From the NCBI GenBank assembly GCA_022563285.1, contig JADFNQ010000094.1, positions 1 to 5,857 on the forward strand: 5,857 bases of DNA, read 5' to 3'. The stretch's first letter is position 1; each line of letters begins with the position of its first letter. The position numbers and the translations under genes were made by a program. Source of the DNA: Chloroflexota bacterium (GTDB taxonomy: Bacteria > Chloroflexota > Dehalococcoidia > SM23-28-2 > RBG-16-64-32). The notes beneath the pieces are model-generated. The model saw nothing but the letters and a program-made list of their open reading frames with translations, did not search any database and had not been told where the DNA came from. Shown here piece after piece: positions 1 to 5,503 of this stretch.

Positions 1-5
1 TCTCC

Positions 6-575
6 TTAACCTGGAAAGGGTACCCCGTCGAGGGGAGCGGGTAGGCCCCCGAATATCGGGACGTAGCTCTGCCCGAACTGGGGGGGAGTCCAGCCGAACC
101 ATGCCAGGCCGAAGGTAATGACCAGGATGCCTAACCAGAAGTTGGGGATGGAGAGCCAGAGAACGCTGGCGATGCGGGCTACGAAGTCGAGAGCGGTGCC
201 GGGACGGATGGCGGAGAGGACGCCCGGGGGTACGCCCAGCAGCACGGAAAAGAAGATCGCCAAGACGAGGAGCTCAAGGGTGATGGGAAGCCGCCGCCCC
301 AGCTCGGTGGTGACGGGAAGGCCGCTCTCAGTTATGGACTTACCGAAATCGCCCTGGACGACACCCCATACCCAATCGCCGTACTGCTCGTACCAGGGCC
401 GGTCCAGGCCCAGCTCGTGGCGAAGGTCCTCCAAGCTTTCCGGTGTGGATCCAAACCCCAATGTCAGAATAGCGGCGTCGCCGGGGATGAGGCGGAATAC
501 GGCGAAGGTGAGGAAGGAGACGCCGAGCATTATCGGCACAAGGAGCAATAGGCGGCGGATGATGTAGCTACGCAC
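6..575 (-). CDS. DppB/OppB-type ABC transporter permease, apparently truncated
   Basis: Inner-membrane permease of a peptide/nickel-type (family 5) ABC importer; it would form half of the translocation channel for the substrate delivered by the lipoprotein encoded just upstream. The N-terminus (MRSYIIRRLLLLVPIMLGV) and first membrane helix at about residues 9-28, followed by the PGD motif (31-33), are typical of DppB. A periplasmic segment with GLDRPWYEQY (56-65) and GDFGKS (75-80) follows, then helices at about 98-122 and 131-160. The start is a GTG; no ATG lies upstream before an in-frame TAG (603-605), and no clear Shine-Dalgarno is seen. The TAA at 6-8 ends the protein at 189 residues, whereas the family usually has 310-340, so the EAA-like loop that contacts the ATPase and the last helices are missing. 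One extra G in the GGGG run (23-26 here) would shift to a frame reading GTLSRLRR, which resembles the start of the conserved helix before the EAA loop. Family assignment is sure; whether the gene is broken or the sequence has an error is open. Confidence 0.85.
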   Translation of the reverse strand: MRSYIIRRLLLLVPIMLGVSFLTFAVFRLIPGDAAILTLGFGSTPESLEDLRHELGLDRPWYEQYGDWVWGVVQGDFGKSITESGLPVTTELGRRLPITLELLVLAIFFSVLLGVPPGVLSAIRPGTALDFVARIASVLWLSIPNFWLGILVITFGLAWFGWTPPQFGQSYVPIFGGLPAPLDGVPFPG

Positions 576-584
576 GGGAGGTGC

Positions 585-596
585 GGCCTTCGGGCC
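585..596. other. Small GC hairpin between binding-protein and permease genes
   Basis: GGCC-TTCG-GGCC forms a 4-bp perfect stem with a four-base loop inside the 44-nt gap between the binding-protein stop and the permease start. In ABC importer operons such hairpins often protect the upstream binding-protein message and lower permease expression; that role is an inference here. The stem is short and has no T-run on either strand, so it is not called a terminator. Confidence 0.3.
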
Positions 597-619
597 CTGT
601 CTCTACCCGCGCCTGCAGC

Positions 620-2347
620 TTAGGCACTGGTCACCCAGATGTCCGAACCGATGGGGCCGGACCCGACGCCGACCTCAAGCCCAAACTGGCCGGGGGTGGT
701 GCCCAGGCTCACATGCTTCCAGCGGGCGTTATAGGCGAAGCCACCGGTAATAGTGAGCTGAGGCCCGTGCTCCGGCAGTATCAGGCGCTGGGCCGCAAGG
801 ACGATCTCCCTGCGCTTCTCCTCGTCGAACTCCTCCGCCTGGGCGTCTATGAGGACGTCCAGCTCCGGGTTGGTGTAGTTGGTCCAGTTGCCGCTGCCGG
901 TGACGCCAAGGGAGTGGTAGAAGCTGAGGGGCCGGTCAGGTTCGTCCCAGGGCAGGTTGGGGAAGAAGGTCATGTCGAAGTTACCGGGAAGAATGACGGA
1001 GCTGATGTAGGCGCCGAGCTCGACTTCATCGAGTTGAATGTCGATGCCCACCTGGCCTAGCTGGTCCTTGATGAGTACAGCCATGTCGCCGATGATGGAC
1101 GCGCCCGCGAGCCTGGGCAGCTTCATCTTGACCTTGAAGCCGTCCGGGAGGCCGGCCTCCGCCAGGAGCTGTTTTGCCCGCACATTGTCATGGGGGTAAA
1201 AGGCTCGGAGCTCGTCCTGGGGGAGCGCCCACTTCACCTGGGGCCACTGGATGGGGCCGTTGTAGTTCCCTTCGCCGTCCTGGATCACGTTGATAAAGTC
1301 GTCGCGGTCTAGGGCGAGATTTATAGCCTCTCGCACCCTAATATCGTTAAAAGGCGGTCTCAAGACCTTCAGGTGGATGACAGGATAGAAGAGGGAGGGG
1401 AACTTGTTGATGAGGAAGTCATCGCTCGCCTCGAGATCCTCAGCGTCCCTCTGAGTGAGGATTGCGCCGTTAACGTCGTGCTGGCCGGAGCGGAAGGCGG
1501 CCAGCAGTGATGAGCCTTCGGTGATGATTATCCAGCGGAGGGTGTCCAGCCAGGGACGGGGGTTGAGGAAGTAGTTGGGATGTCTGGTCAGGACGATGCG
1601 CTCCGAGCCGCGGAACTCCTCTAGCATAAAGGGGCCGCTGCCGAAGGCCCGCTGGCTGAGGTTTGTCGCCTCCTGGTCTATCACTTTTGCCGGGATGATT
1701 GCCCAGGTGCCGTTCGCCATCTCGCGCAGGGCCGGGGCGAAGGGCCTGGTCAGGGTGATGTTGAAGGTGTAAGGGTCCGGCGTATCTAGACGTCCACCCT
1801 TTTCCGGCAGGAACCGCTGAGCATAGCGCTTGTCAGGGGCGGTAAGGGCCGTGCCACGACGGATGAAGCTCTCCCTGACGTCTGTTGAGGTCAGCTCCTC
1901 GTCAGCGGCGGGGCCGATCTCGGGCCAGGTCATGACGCCGCGGCGGAGGGTGAAGTTGAAGTGCAGCGGATCCGGTAACTCCATCTCCTCGACAAAGTTG
2001 TTCACGACGACTTCCTCAGTGCCCGGCCGCCAGGAGTATAGATAGGTATACATGAGGGCGTCTATATCCAGGCCGGTGAGGTCGATGTGGGGGTCGATGC
2101 CCAGGGCGTTAAAGAGGCGTCCCTGGGTGAGGGTGCCGCCCGGGACCGGGTCCCCAATGGCAGGCTGACGACCAGTCGCGGTGCCGGTGCCAGTGCCACC
2201 GTTGCCGCCGCCACCGTTGCCGCCGCCGCCACAGCCGACCACCGCGGCGCCGGCGGCGCCCACGGCGGTCACGGCGCCTGCGCCCAGGAGAGTGCGCCTG
2301 GAGATGCGCCTGCGCCAGAACCGCTTCCAGTACCTGGATTCAGTCAT
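620..2347 (-). CDS. Peptide-type ABC transporter solute-binding lipoprotein (SBP family 5), Tat-exported
   Basis: Extracytoplasmic binding protein (DppA/OppA-like) that captures a peptide or other small solute and hands it to the permease encoded downstream. The 575-residue length is normal for the family. The N-terminus has a twin-arginine motif (SRRTLLG, residues 16-22), a short hydrophobic stretch and a lipobox ending in VVGC with Cys39, so it is predicted to be folded before export and lipid-anchored. A flexible Gly/Asn/Thr linker spans about residues 40-59, and the mature domain begins at PGGTL (69-73), a common family start. GSGPF (236-240) and FNDIRVREAINLALDR (333-348) are family 5 signatures. 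The ATG at 2345-2347 is chosen because GGGGAGG lies 9 nt upstream; a GTG 18 nt further upstream would overlap that site. It is first in the leftward operon, 44 nt before the permease, and has its own strong promoter candidate. The substrate cannot be told from sequence; many family members bind non-peptides. Confidence 0.93.
   Translation of the reverse strand: MTESRYWKRFWRRRISRRTLLGAGAVTAVGAAGAAVVGCGGGGNGGGGNGGTGTGTATGRQPAIGDPVPGGTLTQGRLFNALGIDPHIDLTGLDIDALMYTYLYSWRPGTEEVVVNNFVEEMELPDPLHFNFTLRRGVMTWPEIGPAADEELTSTDVRESFIRRGTALTAPDKRYAQRFLPEKGGRLDTPDPYTFNITLTRPFAPALREMANGTWAIIPAKVIDQEATNLSQRAFGSGPFMLEEFRGSERIVLTRHPNYFLNPRPWLDTLRWIIITEGSSLLAAFRSGQHDVNGAILTQRDAEDLEASDDFLINKFPSLFYPVIHLKVLRPPFNDIRVREAINLALDRDDFINVIQDGEGNYNGPIQWPQVKWALPQDELRAFYPHDNVRAKQLLAEAGLPDGFKVKMKLPRLAGASIIGDMAVLIKDQLGQVGIDIQLDEVELGAYISSVILPGNFDMTFFPNLPWDEPDRPLSFYHSLGVTGSGNWTNYTNPELDVLIDAQAEEFDEEKRREIVLAAQRLILPEHGPQLTITGGFAYNARWKHVSLGTTPGQFGLEVGVGSGPIGSDIWVTSA
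2196..2225. repeat. Two perfect 15-bp tandem copies coding for the glycine linker
   Basis: CCACCGTTGCCGCCG occurs twice back to back, at 2196-2210 and 2211-2225. On the minus strand it encodes the GGNGG units of the linker just after the lipobox cysteine of the binding protein. The 15-bp unit keeps the reading frame, so copy-number change by slippage would only lengthen or shorten the tether. Confidence 0.8.
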
Positions 2348-2356
2348 ACGATGATG

Positions 2357-2363
2357 CCTCCCC
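2357..2363 (-). promoter_or_regulatory. Ribosome binding site that fixes the binding-protein start
   Basis: On the minus strand GGGGAGG lies 9 nt before the ATG at 2345-2347. It partly covers the competing GTG at 2363-2365, which has no such site at a suitable distance, so the ATG is the preferred start. Confidence 0.75.
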
Positions 2364-2398
2364 ACTGAACCTTCGCGTCAACGTTATATAAGGGCCGA

Positions 2399-2411
2399 TG
2401 ACGATACGTCA
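2399..2411. promoter_or_regulatory. Palindrome TGACG-ATA-CGTCA, operator candidate at the binding-protein promoter
   Basis: A 5-bp inverted repeat with a 3-nt centre directly adjoins the -10 box of the leftward promoter and spans its predicted transcription start (about 2405). A further CGTCA half-site lies at 2376-2380, 31 nt (about three helical turns) from the right half-site; both CGTCA copies are followed within 2-4 nt by GTTATAT or near it. A protein bound here would block initiation, so repression is the simplest guess. The arms are short, so chance is not excluded. Confidence 0.4.
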
Positions 2412-2440
2412 GTTATATCGATGAGAGATTGCTTTGTCAA
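2412..2440 (-). promoter_or_regulatory. Sigma70-type promoter for the binding-protein operon
   Basis: On the minus strand the -35 box is a perfect TTGACA (2435-2440), followed by a 17-nt spacer and the -10 box TATAAC (2412-2417, one mismatch to TATAAT). Spacing is optimal. The predicted start near 2405 gives a leader of roughly 58 nt that ends in the GGGGAGG site. Position and orientation fit transcription of the binding protein and permease. Confidence 0.72.
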
Positions 2441-2469
2441 TGTTCTCACAAACCCGCGAGCCCGGCCTC

Positions 2470-2541
2470 TCAGGCAGCGGCTATCGACCGCTCAATCAGC
2501 AGGTTCAGTTCGATGGTAAGGACGTACGGTAGCTCCTTCAT
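2470..2541 (-). CDS. Candidate 23-residue small protein of unknown function
   Basis: An ATG (2539-2541) is preceded by a perfect AGGAGG (2549-2554) at a 7-nt spacing, as good a ribosome binding site as any in the window. The product starts MKELPYVLTIELN, continues with a leucine/isoleucine-rich stretch and ends in SIAAA before TGA. It has alternating acidic and hydrophobic residues and could form an amphipathic helix or strand; it has no cysteine, no signal peptide and no motif I recognise. It points the same way as the binding-protein gene but ends about 30 nt before that gene's promoter, so it is either a separate short transcript or a leader peptide of a longer read-through message. It could also be the surviving start of a decayed gene. 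A short inverted repeat (2465-2475) overlaps its stop codon. It would be missed by normal gene callers because of its length. Confidence 0.45.
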   Translation of the reverse strand: MKELPYVLTIELNLLIERSIAAA

Positions 2542-2548
2542 TGGGGCG

Positions 2549-2554
2549 CCTCCT
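2549..2554 (-). promoter_or_regulatory. Perfect Shine-Dalgarno of the small ORF
   Basis: AGGAGG on the minus strand lies 7 nt before the ATG at 2539-2541. This site is the main reason to believe the small ORF is translated. Confidence 0.55.
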
Positions 2555-2652
2555 ATCGACTTCGATGATAGCACCGGGCGGGCTGACATGCATAGGCAGG
2601 CGAACCGGAAGGAGTGCGGGCGCTCCACGCCTCCAGTGGCGGCTGCGGTTGT

Positions 2653-2682
2653 TTGACAGGGGCTGTGAAATGTGAAATTAAT
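2653..2682 (+). promoter_or_regulatory. Promoter candidate for the SDR-MaoC-dehydrogenase operon
   Basis: A perfect TTGACA (2653-2658) is followed by an 18-nt spacer and ATTAAT (2677-2682), which matches TATAAT in four of six positions. The spacer contains TGTGAAA twice in tandem (2664-2670 and 2671-2677). The predicted start near 2689 falls in a CGGG-AA-CCCG inverted repeat (2685-2694) and gives a leader of about 30 nt. The -35 is convincing and the -10 is moderate. Confidence 0.5.
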
Positions 2683-2708
2683 AACGGGAACCCGCCCTAA
2701 GATATGAC

Positions 2709-2713
2709 GGAGG
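2709..2713 (+). promoter_or_regulatory. Ribosome binding site of the SDR gene
   Basis: GGAGG ends 6 nt before the ATG at 2720-2722, which supports that start; the protein then begins at the point expected for the family, a few residues before the RFDGRVAIVTG strand. Confidence 0.75.
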
Positions 2714-2719
2714 TCGCAT

Positions 2720-3646
2720 ATGAGTGAAGTTAGATTTGACGGCCGTGTGGCCATCGTCACCGGCGCCGGCGGCGGGCTGGGCCGCGCCCACGCCCTGCTG
2801 CTCGCCTCGCGGGGGGCCAAGGTGGTGGTGAACGACCTGGGAGGGGCCCGCGACGGCAGCGGCGGCGGTAGCGCCATGGCCGACCAGGTGGTGGAGGAGA
2901 TCCGCGCCGGCGGCGGCGAGGCGACGCCGAACTATAACGGCGTGGACACGGCGGCAGGCGGAGAGGCGATCGTTAAGACGGCGCTGGACACCTACGGCAA
3001 GGTGGACATCGTCATCAACAACGCCGGTATCCTGAGAGACCGCGCCTTTCACAACCTGACGGAGGAGGACTGGGATAAGGTGCTGACGGTGCACCTGAAG
3101 GGGGCGTTCTGCGTCACCCAGCCCGCTTTCCGGGTGATGCGGCAGAACCAGTACGGGCGGATCGTATTCACGACGTCGGCGGCGGGGCTGTACGGCAACT
3201 TCGGCCAGTCCAACTACGGCTCGGCGAAGATGGCGCTGGTGGGGCTGATGAACACCCTGAAGATAGAGGGGCAGAAGTACAACATCCTCTCTAACACCAT
3301 CGTTCCCCTGGCCGGCTCACGGCTCACCGAGGACGTACTCCCCGCGCCCGTGGTGCAGGCGCTCAAGCCGGAGCTGGTGTCGCCGATAGCGGCGTACCTG
3401 TGCTCGGAGGAGTGCACGGAGTCGGGCAGCGTGTGGGTAGCCGGCGGCGGCTACTTCTCGCGGGCGGCGGTGGTGGAGGGGAAGGGCGTCGCCCTCGACC
3501 CCGGCGGCGAGATCAGCATTGAGCAGGTGCGAGAGAACTGGTCGAAGATCAAGGAGATTAGCGGCGCCGAGGAGTTCGCCAACGCCAATGCGGAAGGGAT
3601 GTCCCGTATCTTCTCTAACCTGCAGAGAGGAGCGCCAGCGCAATGA
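2720..3646 (+). CDS. SDR oxidoreductase, (3R)-hydroxyacyl-CoA dehydrogenase type (MFE-2-like)
   Basis: Predicted cytoplasmic NAD-dependent enzyme that oxidises (3R)-hydroxyacyl-CoA to 3-ketoacyl-CoA, the third step of beta-oxidation by the R route. The 308 residues form one classical SDR fold: cofactor loop TGAGGGLG (14-21), Asp39 after the second strand (VVVNDLGG), which favours NAD over NADP, NNAG (100-103), and the catalytic Ser153, Tyr166 and Lys170 (YGSAK). The stretches RFDGRVAIVTGAG, ILRDRAF, GLYGNFGQSNY and the tail VRENWSKIKE closely follow the dehydrogenase domain of human HSD17B4 as I know it, including the roughly 60-residue C-terminal extension absent from ordinary FabG-type SDRs. 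It is the first gene of the rightward operon, with its own promoter candidate and Shine-Dalgarno, and its TGA overlaps the ATG of the partner hydratase. A general 3-oxoacyl reductase role is less likely given that partner. Confidence 0.9.
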   Translation: MSEVRFDGRVAIVTGAGGGLGRAHALLLASRGAKVVVNDLGGARDGSGGGSAMADQVVEEIRAGGGEATPNYNGVDTAAGGEAIVKTALDTYGKVDIVINNAGILRDRAFHNLTEEDWDKVLTVHLKGAFCVTQPAFRVMRQNQYGRIVFTTSAAGLYGNFGQSNYGSAKMALVGLMNTLKIEGQKYNILSNTIVPLAGSRLTEDVLPAPVVQALKPELVSPIAAYLCSEECTESGSVWVAGGGYFSRAAVVEGKGVALDPGGEISIEQVRENWSKIKEISGAEEFANANAEGMSRIFSNLQRGAPAQ

Positions 3647-4473
3647 CCAGCCGCGTTGCCATTCCCCAGGCGGCAGGTATCGAGCTGCCAGCGACGACGT
3701 TCGAGTACGAGGACCGCGACGTGATGCTGTACGCCATAGGGGTGGGCGCCACGGAGCTGGACTTCGTGTTCGAGCGCAACCTGAAGGTGCTGCCCACGTT
3801 CGCGGTGATCCCGGCGTTTCCCGGCCTGTTGGGGCTCACCGCGGCGGTAGAGATCAACCCGGTGATGATCCTCCACGGCGAGCAGGGGATCAAGCTGAAC
3901 AAGCCGATCCCGGTGAAGGGGAGGCTGACTACCGCCGGCAAGGTGACCGGCGTGTACGATAAGGGCAAAGGCGCCCTGGTCGTGATCGAGTCCGAGACGA
4001 AGGACGAACAGGGGGAAGTGCTGTTCGTCAATACGGCGGGGGTGTTCGTACGGGGCGCCGGCGGCTTCGGGGGCGAACGCGGCCCCGGCGCCGGCAACCA
4101 GCCCCCGGATCGGGCCCCGGACAAGACGGTGGAGATGCAGACGCTGCCGATCCAGGCGATGATCTATCGGCTCTCCGGGGACCGTAACCCGCTGCACATA
4201 GACCCGGCGTTCGCCAAGATGGCCGGGTACGACACGCCGATCCTGCACGGGCTGTGCACTCTTGGCCATGCGGGGCGCGTCGTCCTGGGCGCGTACTGCG
4301 ATAACGATCCCGCCCGCATGACGGGGCTGGAGGTGCGCTTCTCCGGGGTGGTCTTCCCCGGCGACAGCATCATAACGGAGATGTGGGACGAGGGCGACGG
4401 CCGCATCGTCCTGCAGGCGAAGACGCAGCGGGGCGACGTGGTCATCAGCAACGCCGCCGCCACGATAAAGTAG
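3643..4473 (+). CDS. MaoC-family enoyl-CoA hydratase 2 ((R)-specific)
   Basis: Predicted to add water to trans-2-enoyl-CoA, giving (3R)-hydroxyacyl-CoA, the substrate of the SDR encoded immediately before it. The 276-residue protein is a tandem hot-dog fold: an N-terminal degenerate half (about 10-135) with the conserved LHGEQ (77-81), a Gly/Pro-rich link (about 138-158), and a C-terminal half carrying the hydratase 2 motif YRLSGDRNPLHID (175-187) with catalytic Asp180 and His185, then PILHGLCTLG (199-208). The Asp-to-His spacing of five is the same as in the human multifunctional enzyme 2 hydratase. Its ATG overlaps the SDR stop as ATGA, so translation is likely coupled and the two products made in equal amounts. 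The pair is the unfused equivalent of two domains joined in peroxisomal MFE-2. Chain-length and substrate preference are not visible. Confidence 0.92.
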   Translation: MTSRVAIPQAAGIELPATTFEYEDRDVMLYAIGVGATELDFVFERNLKVLPTFAVIPAFPGLLGLTAAVEINPVMILHGEQGIKLNKPIPVKGRLTTAGKVTGVYDKGKGALVVIESETKDEQGEVLFVNTAGVFVRGAGGFGGERGPGAGNQPPDRAPDKTVEMQTLPIQAMIYRLSGDRNPLHIDPAFAKMAGYDTPILHGLCTLGHAGRVVLGAYCDNDPARMTGLEVRFSGVVFPGDSIITEMWDEGDGRIVLQAKTQRGDVVISNAAATIK

Positions 4474-4492
4474 GCGGCCGGGGGGATCGCCG

Positions 4493-5503
4493 ATGGCGCC
4501 GGACCGGCGACCGCAGATAGTCCACGCCGACGCTCCGCCGGGGGCGCCGCTGGGCGAGGAGCGCCGCGCCCTGGGCGACCTGGACTATGAGCTCGTGGCC
4601 ACAGAGGCCAGCAGCGAGGACGAGCTCATCGCTAACGTGAAGGACGCTGACGTTGTGCTGGCGGCCCAGGCCCGTATCACGCGGCGGGTCCTGTCTAGCA
4701 TGCACCGCTGCCGTGCCGTAGTGCGCTACGGGATCGGCGTGGATAACGTCGACCTAGAGGCGGCGACGGAGAACGGCATAGTGGTGGCGCACGTCCTGGA
4801 CTTCTGTACGGAGGAGGTGTCCAACCACGCCATCGCGCTGCTACTGGCCCTGGCGCGCAGGCTTTTGCCGCTGCACCGGGACGCCAGCGCCGGCCTCTGG
4901 CGCCGCGACCACGCCTGGCGGCTGGCGCCCGTGCACGGGCAGACGCTGGGCATCGTCGGGTTCGGCAACATCGGCCGGGCGGTGGCGCGAAAGGCGCTCG
5001 CCTTCGACCTGCGGGTGCTGGCGTACGACCCCTACTACGACCCCAAGGCCGCTGAGGAGATGAGCGTGAAGCCGGCGCCGCTGAAGGAGCTGCTGGCGGA
5101 GTCGGACTACCTATCGCTGCACACGCCCCTGACGCCGGAGACGCGGCACCTGATCGGGGTGGCCGAGCTGAAGGCGATGAAGCCTACGGCGGTGCTCATC
5201 AACACGGCGCGCGGGCCGGTGGTGGACGAGGCTGCGCTGGTAGAGGCGCTGGCCGAGGGGGAGATCGCCGCCGCCGGGCTGGACGTGTTCGAGGAGGAAC
5301 CGCTGGCCGCCGATAGCCCGCTCTGCCGACTGGAGAACGTGCTGCTGACCCCCCACGTGGCCTCCATCTCTCCAGAGGCGATACGGCTCCTTAGCGAAGA
5401 GGTGGGCCGGGCGGCGGGGGACGTCCTGCGCGGCCGCTGGCCCAAGTACGTGGCGAACCCGTCGGTGAAGCCGCGGGCGCCGCTGGAGGACCGCCATGAG
5501 TGA
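4493..5503 (+). CDS. D-isomer-specific 2-hydroxyacid dehydrogenase (phosphoglycerate dehydrogenase/CtBP-like)
   Basis: Predicted cytoplasmic NAD-dependent enzyme interconverting a D-2-hydroxyacid and its 2-oxoacid. The 336 residues show the split substrate-binding domain (about 1-105 and 300-322) with YGIGVDNVDL (79-88), and the inserted nucleotide-binding domain with GFGNIG (156-161) and Asp179 as the expected ribose-binding acid, which suggests NAD. The catalytic triad is present: Arg240 in NTARG, Glu269 in FEEEP and His288 in TPH. There is no C-terminal ACT domain, so it is not a feedback-controlled serA. The VVAHVLDFCTEEVSNHAIAL stretch is like bacterial C-terminal-binding-protein-type members, whose substrates are mostly unknown. 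It starts 19 nt after the hydratase gene, with only a G-run (about 4480-4485) as ribosome site, and its end overlaps the next gene by 8 nt. Possible substrates include glycerate, glyoxylate or branched 2-oxoacids; the sequence does not decide. Confidence 0.9.
   Translation: MAPDRRPQIVHADAPPGAPLGEERRALGDLDYELVATEASSEDELIANVKDADVVLAAQARITRRVLSSMHRCRAVVRYGIGVDNVDLEAATENGIVVAHVLDFCTEEVSNHAIALLLALARRLLPLHRDASAGLWRRDHAWRLAPVHGQTLGIVGFGNIGRAVARKALAFDLRVLAYDPYYDPKAAEEMSVKPAPLKELLAESDYLSLHTPLTPETRHLIGVAELKAMKPTAVLINTARGPVVDEAALVEALAEGEIAAAGLDVFEEEPLAADSPLCRLENVLLTPHVASISPEAIRLLSEEVGRAAGDVLRGRWPKYVANPSVKPRAPLEDRHE
5485..5489 (+). promoter_or_regulatory. Ribosome binding site inside the preceding gene, for the 3-hydroxyisobutyrate dehydrogenase-like gene
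   Basis: GGAGG within the last codons of the 2-hydroxyacid dehydrogenase lies 6 nt before the ATG at 5496-5498. It decides the start of the last gene and supports coupled translation. Confidence 0.7.

Larger units (their letters stand above)
2348..2719. other. Divergent intergenic regulatory region
   Basis: This 372-nt stretch separates the leftward transporter genes from the rightward dehydrogenase operon. From left to right it holds the leader of the binding-protein gene with TGACG-type repeats, the leftward promoter, a 23-codon minus-strand small ORF with a strong ribosome binding site, a palindrome beside that site, about 80 nt with no feature I can name (about 2571-2650), and the rightward promoter and leader. 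The central A+T-rich patches contrast with the GC-rich genes on both sides, as expected for control DNA. No RNA gene or terminator with a T-run was found. Confidence 0.7.

Noticed and set aside
585..596. GGCC-TTCG-GGCC as a rho-independent terminator
   Set aside because: The stem is only 4 bp and no T-run follows on either strand; kept only as a weak hairpin within the operon.
581..1060. Plus-strand frame of 159 codons opposite the binding-protein gene
   Set aside because: Shadow of the binding-protein C-terminal region; no family-like sequence.
2345..2365. GTG at 2363-2365 as start of the binding protein, adding six residues
   Set aside because: The GGGGAGG site overlaps this GTG and is spaced correctly for the ATG at 2345-2347; the six extra residues add nothing to the signal peptide.
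2465..2475. Inverted repeat over the small ORF stop as a terminator
   Set aside because: GCCT-CTC-AGGC has a 4-bp stem and a 3-nt loop with no T-run; likely chance.
2678..3094. Minus-strand frames across the SDR start (also 2470-2877)
   Set aside because: The long versions are antisense to the SDR Rossmann domain. Only the last 24 codons of the second (2470-2541), which have their own ATG and Shine-Dalgarno, were kept as the small ORF.
3451..4269. Minus-strand open frame of 272 codons opposite the SDR and MaoC genes
   Set aside because: Antisense to two well-supported genes; rich in Arg, His, Gln and Pro with no recognisable domain and no ribosome site in context.
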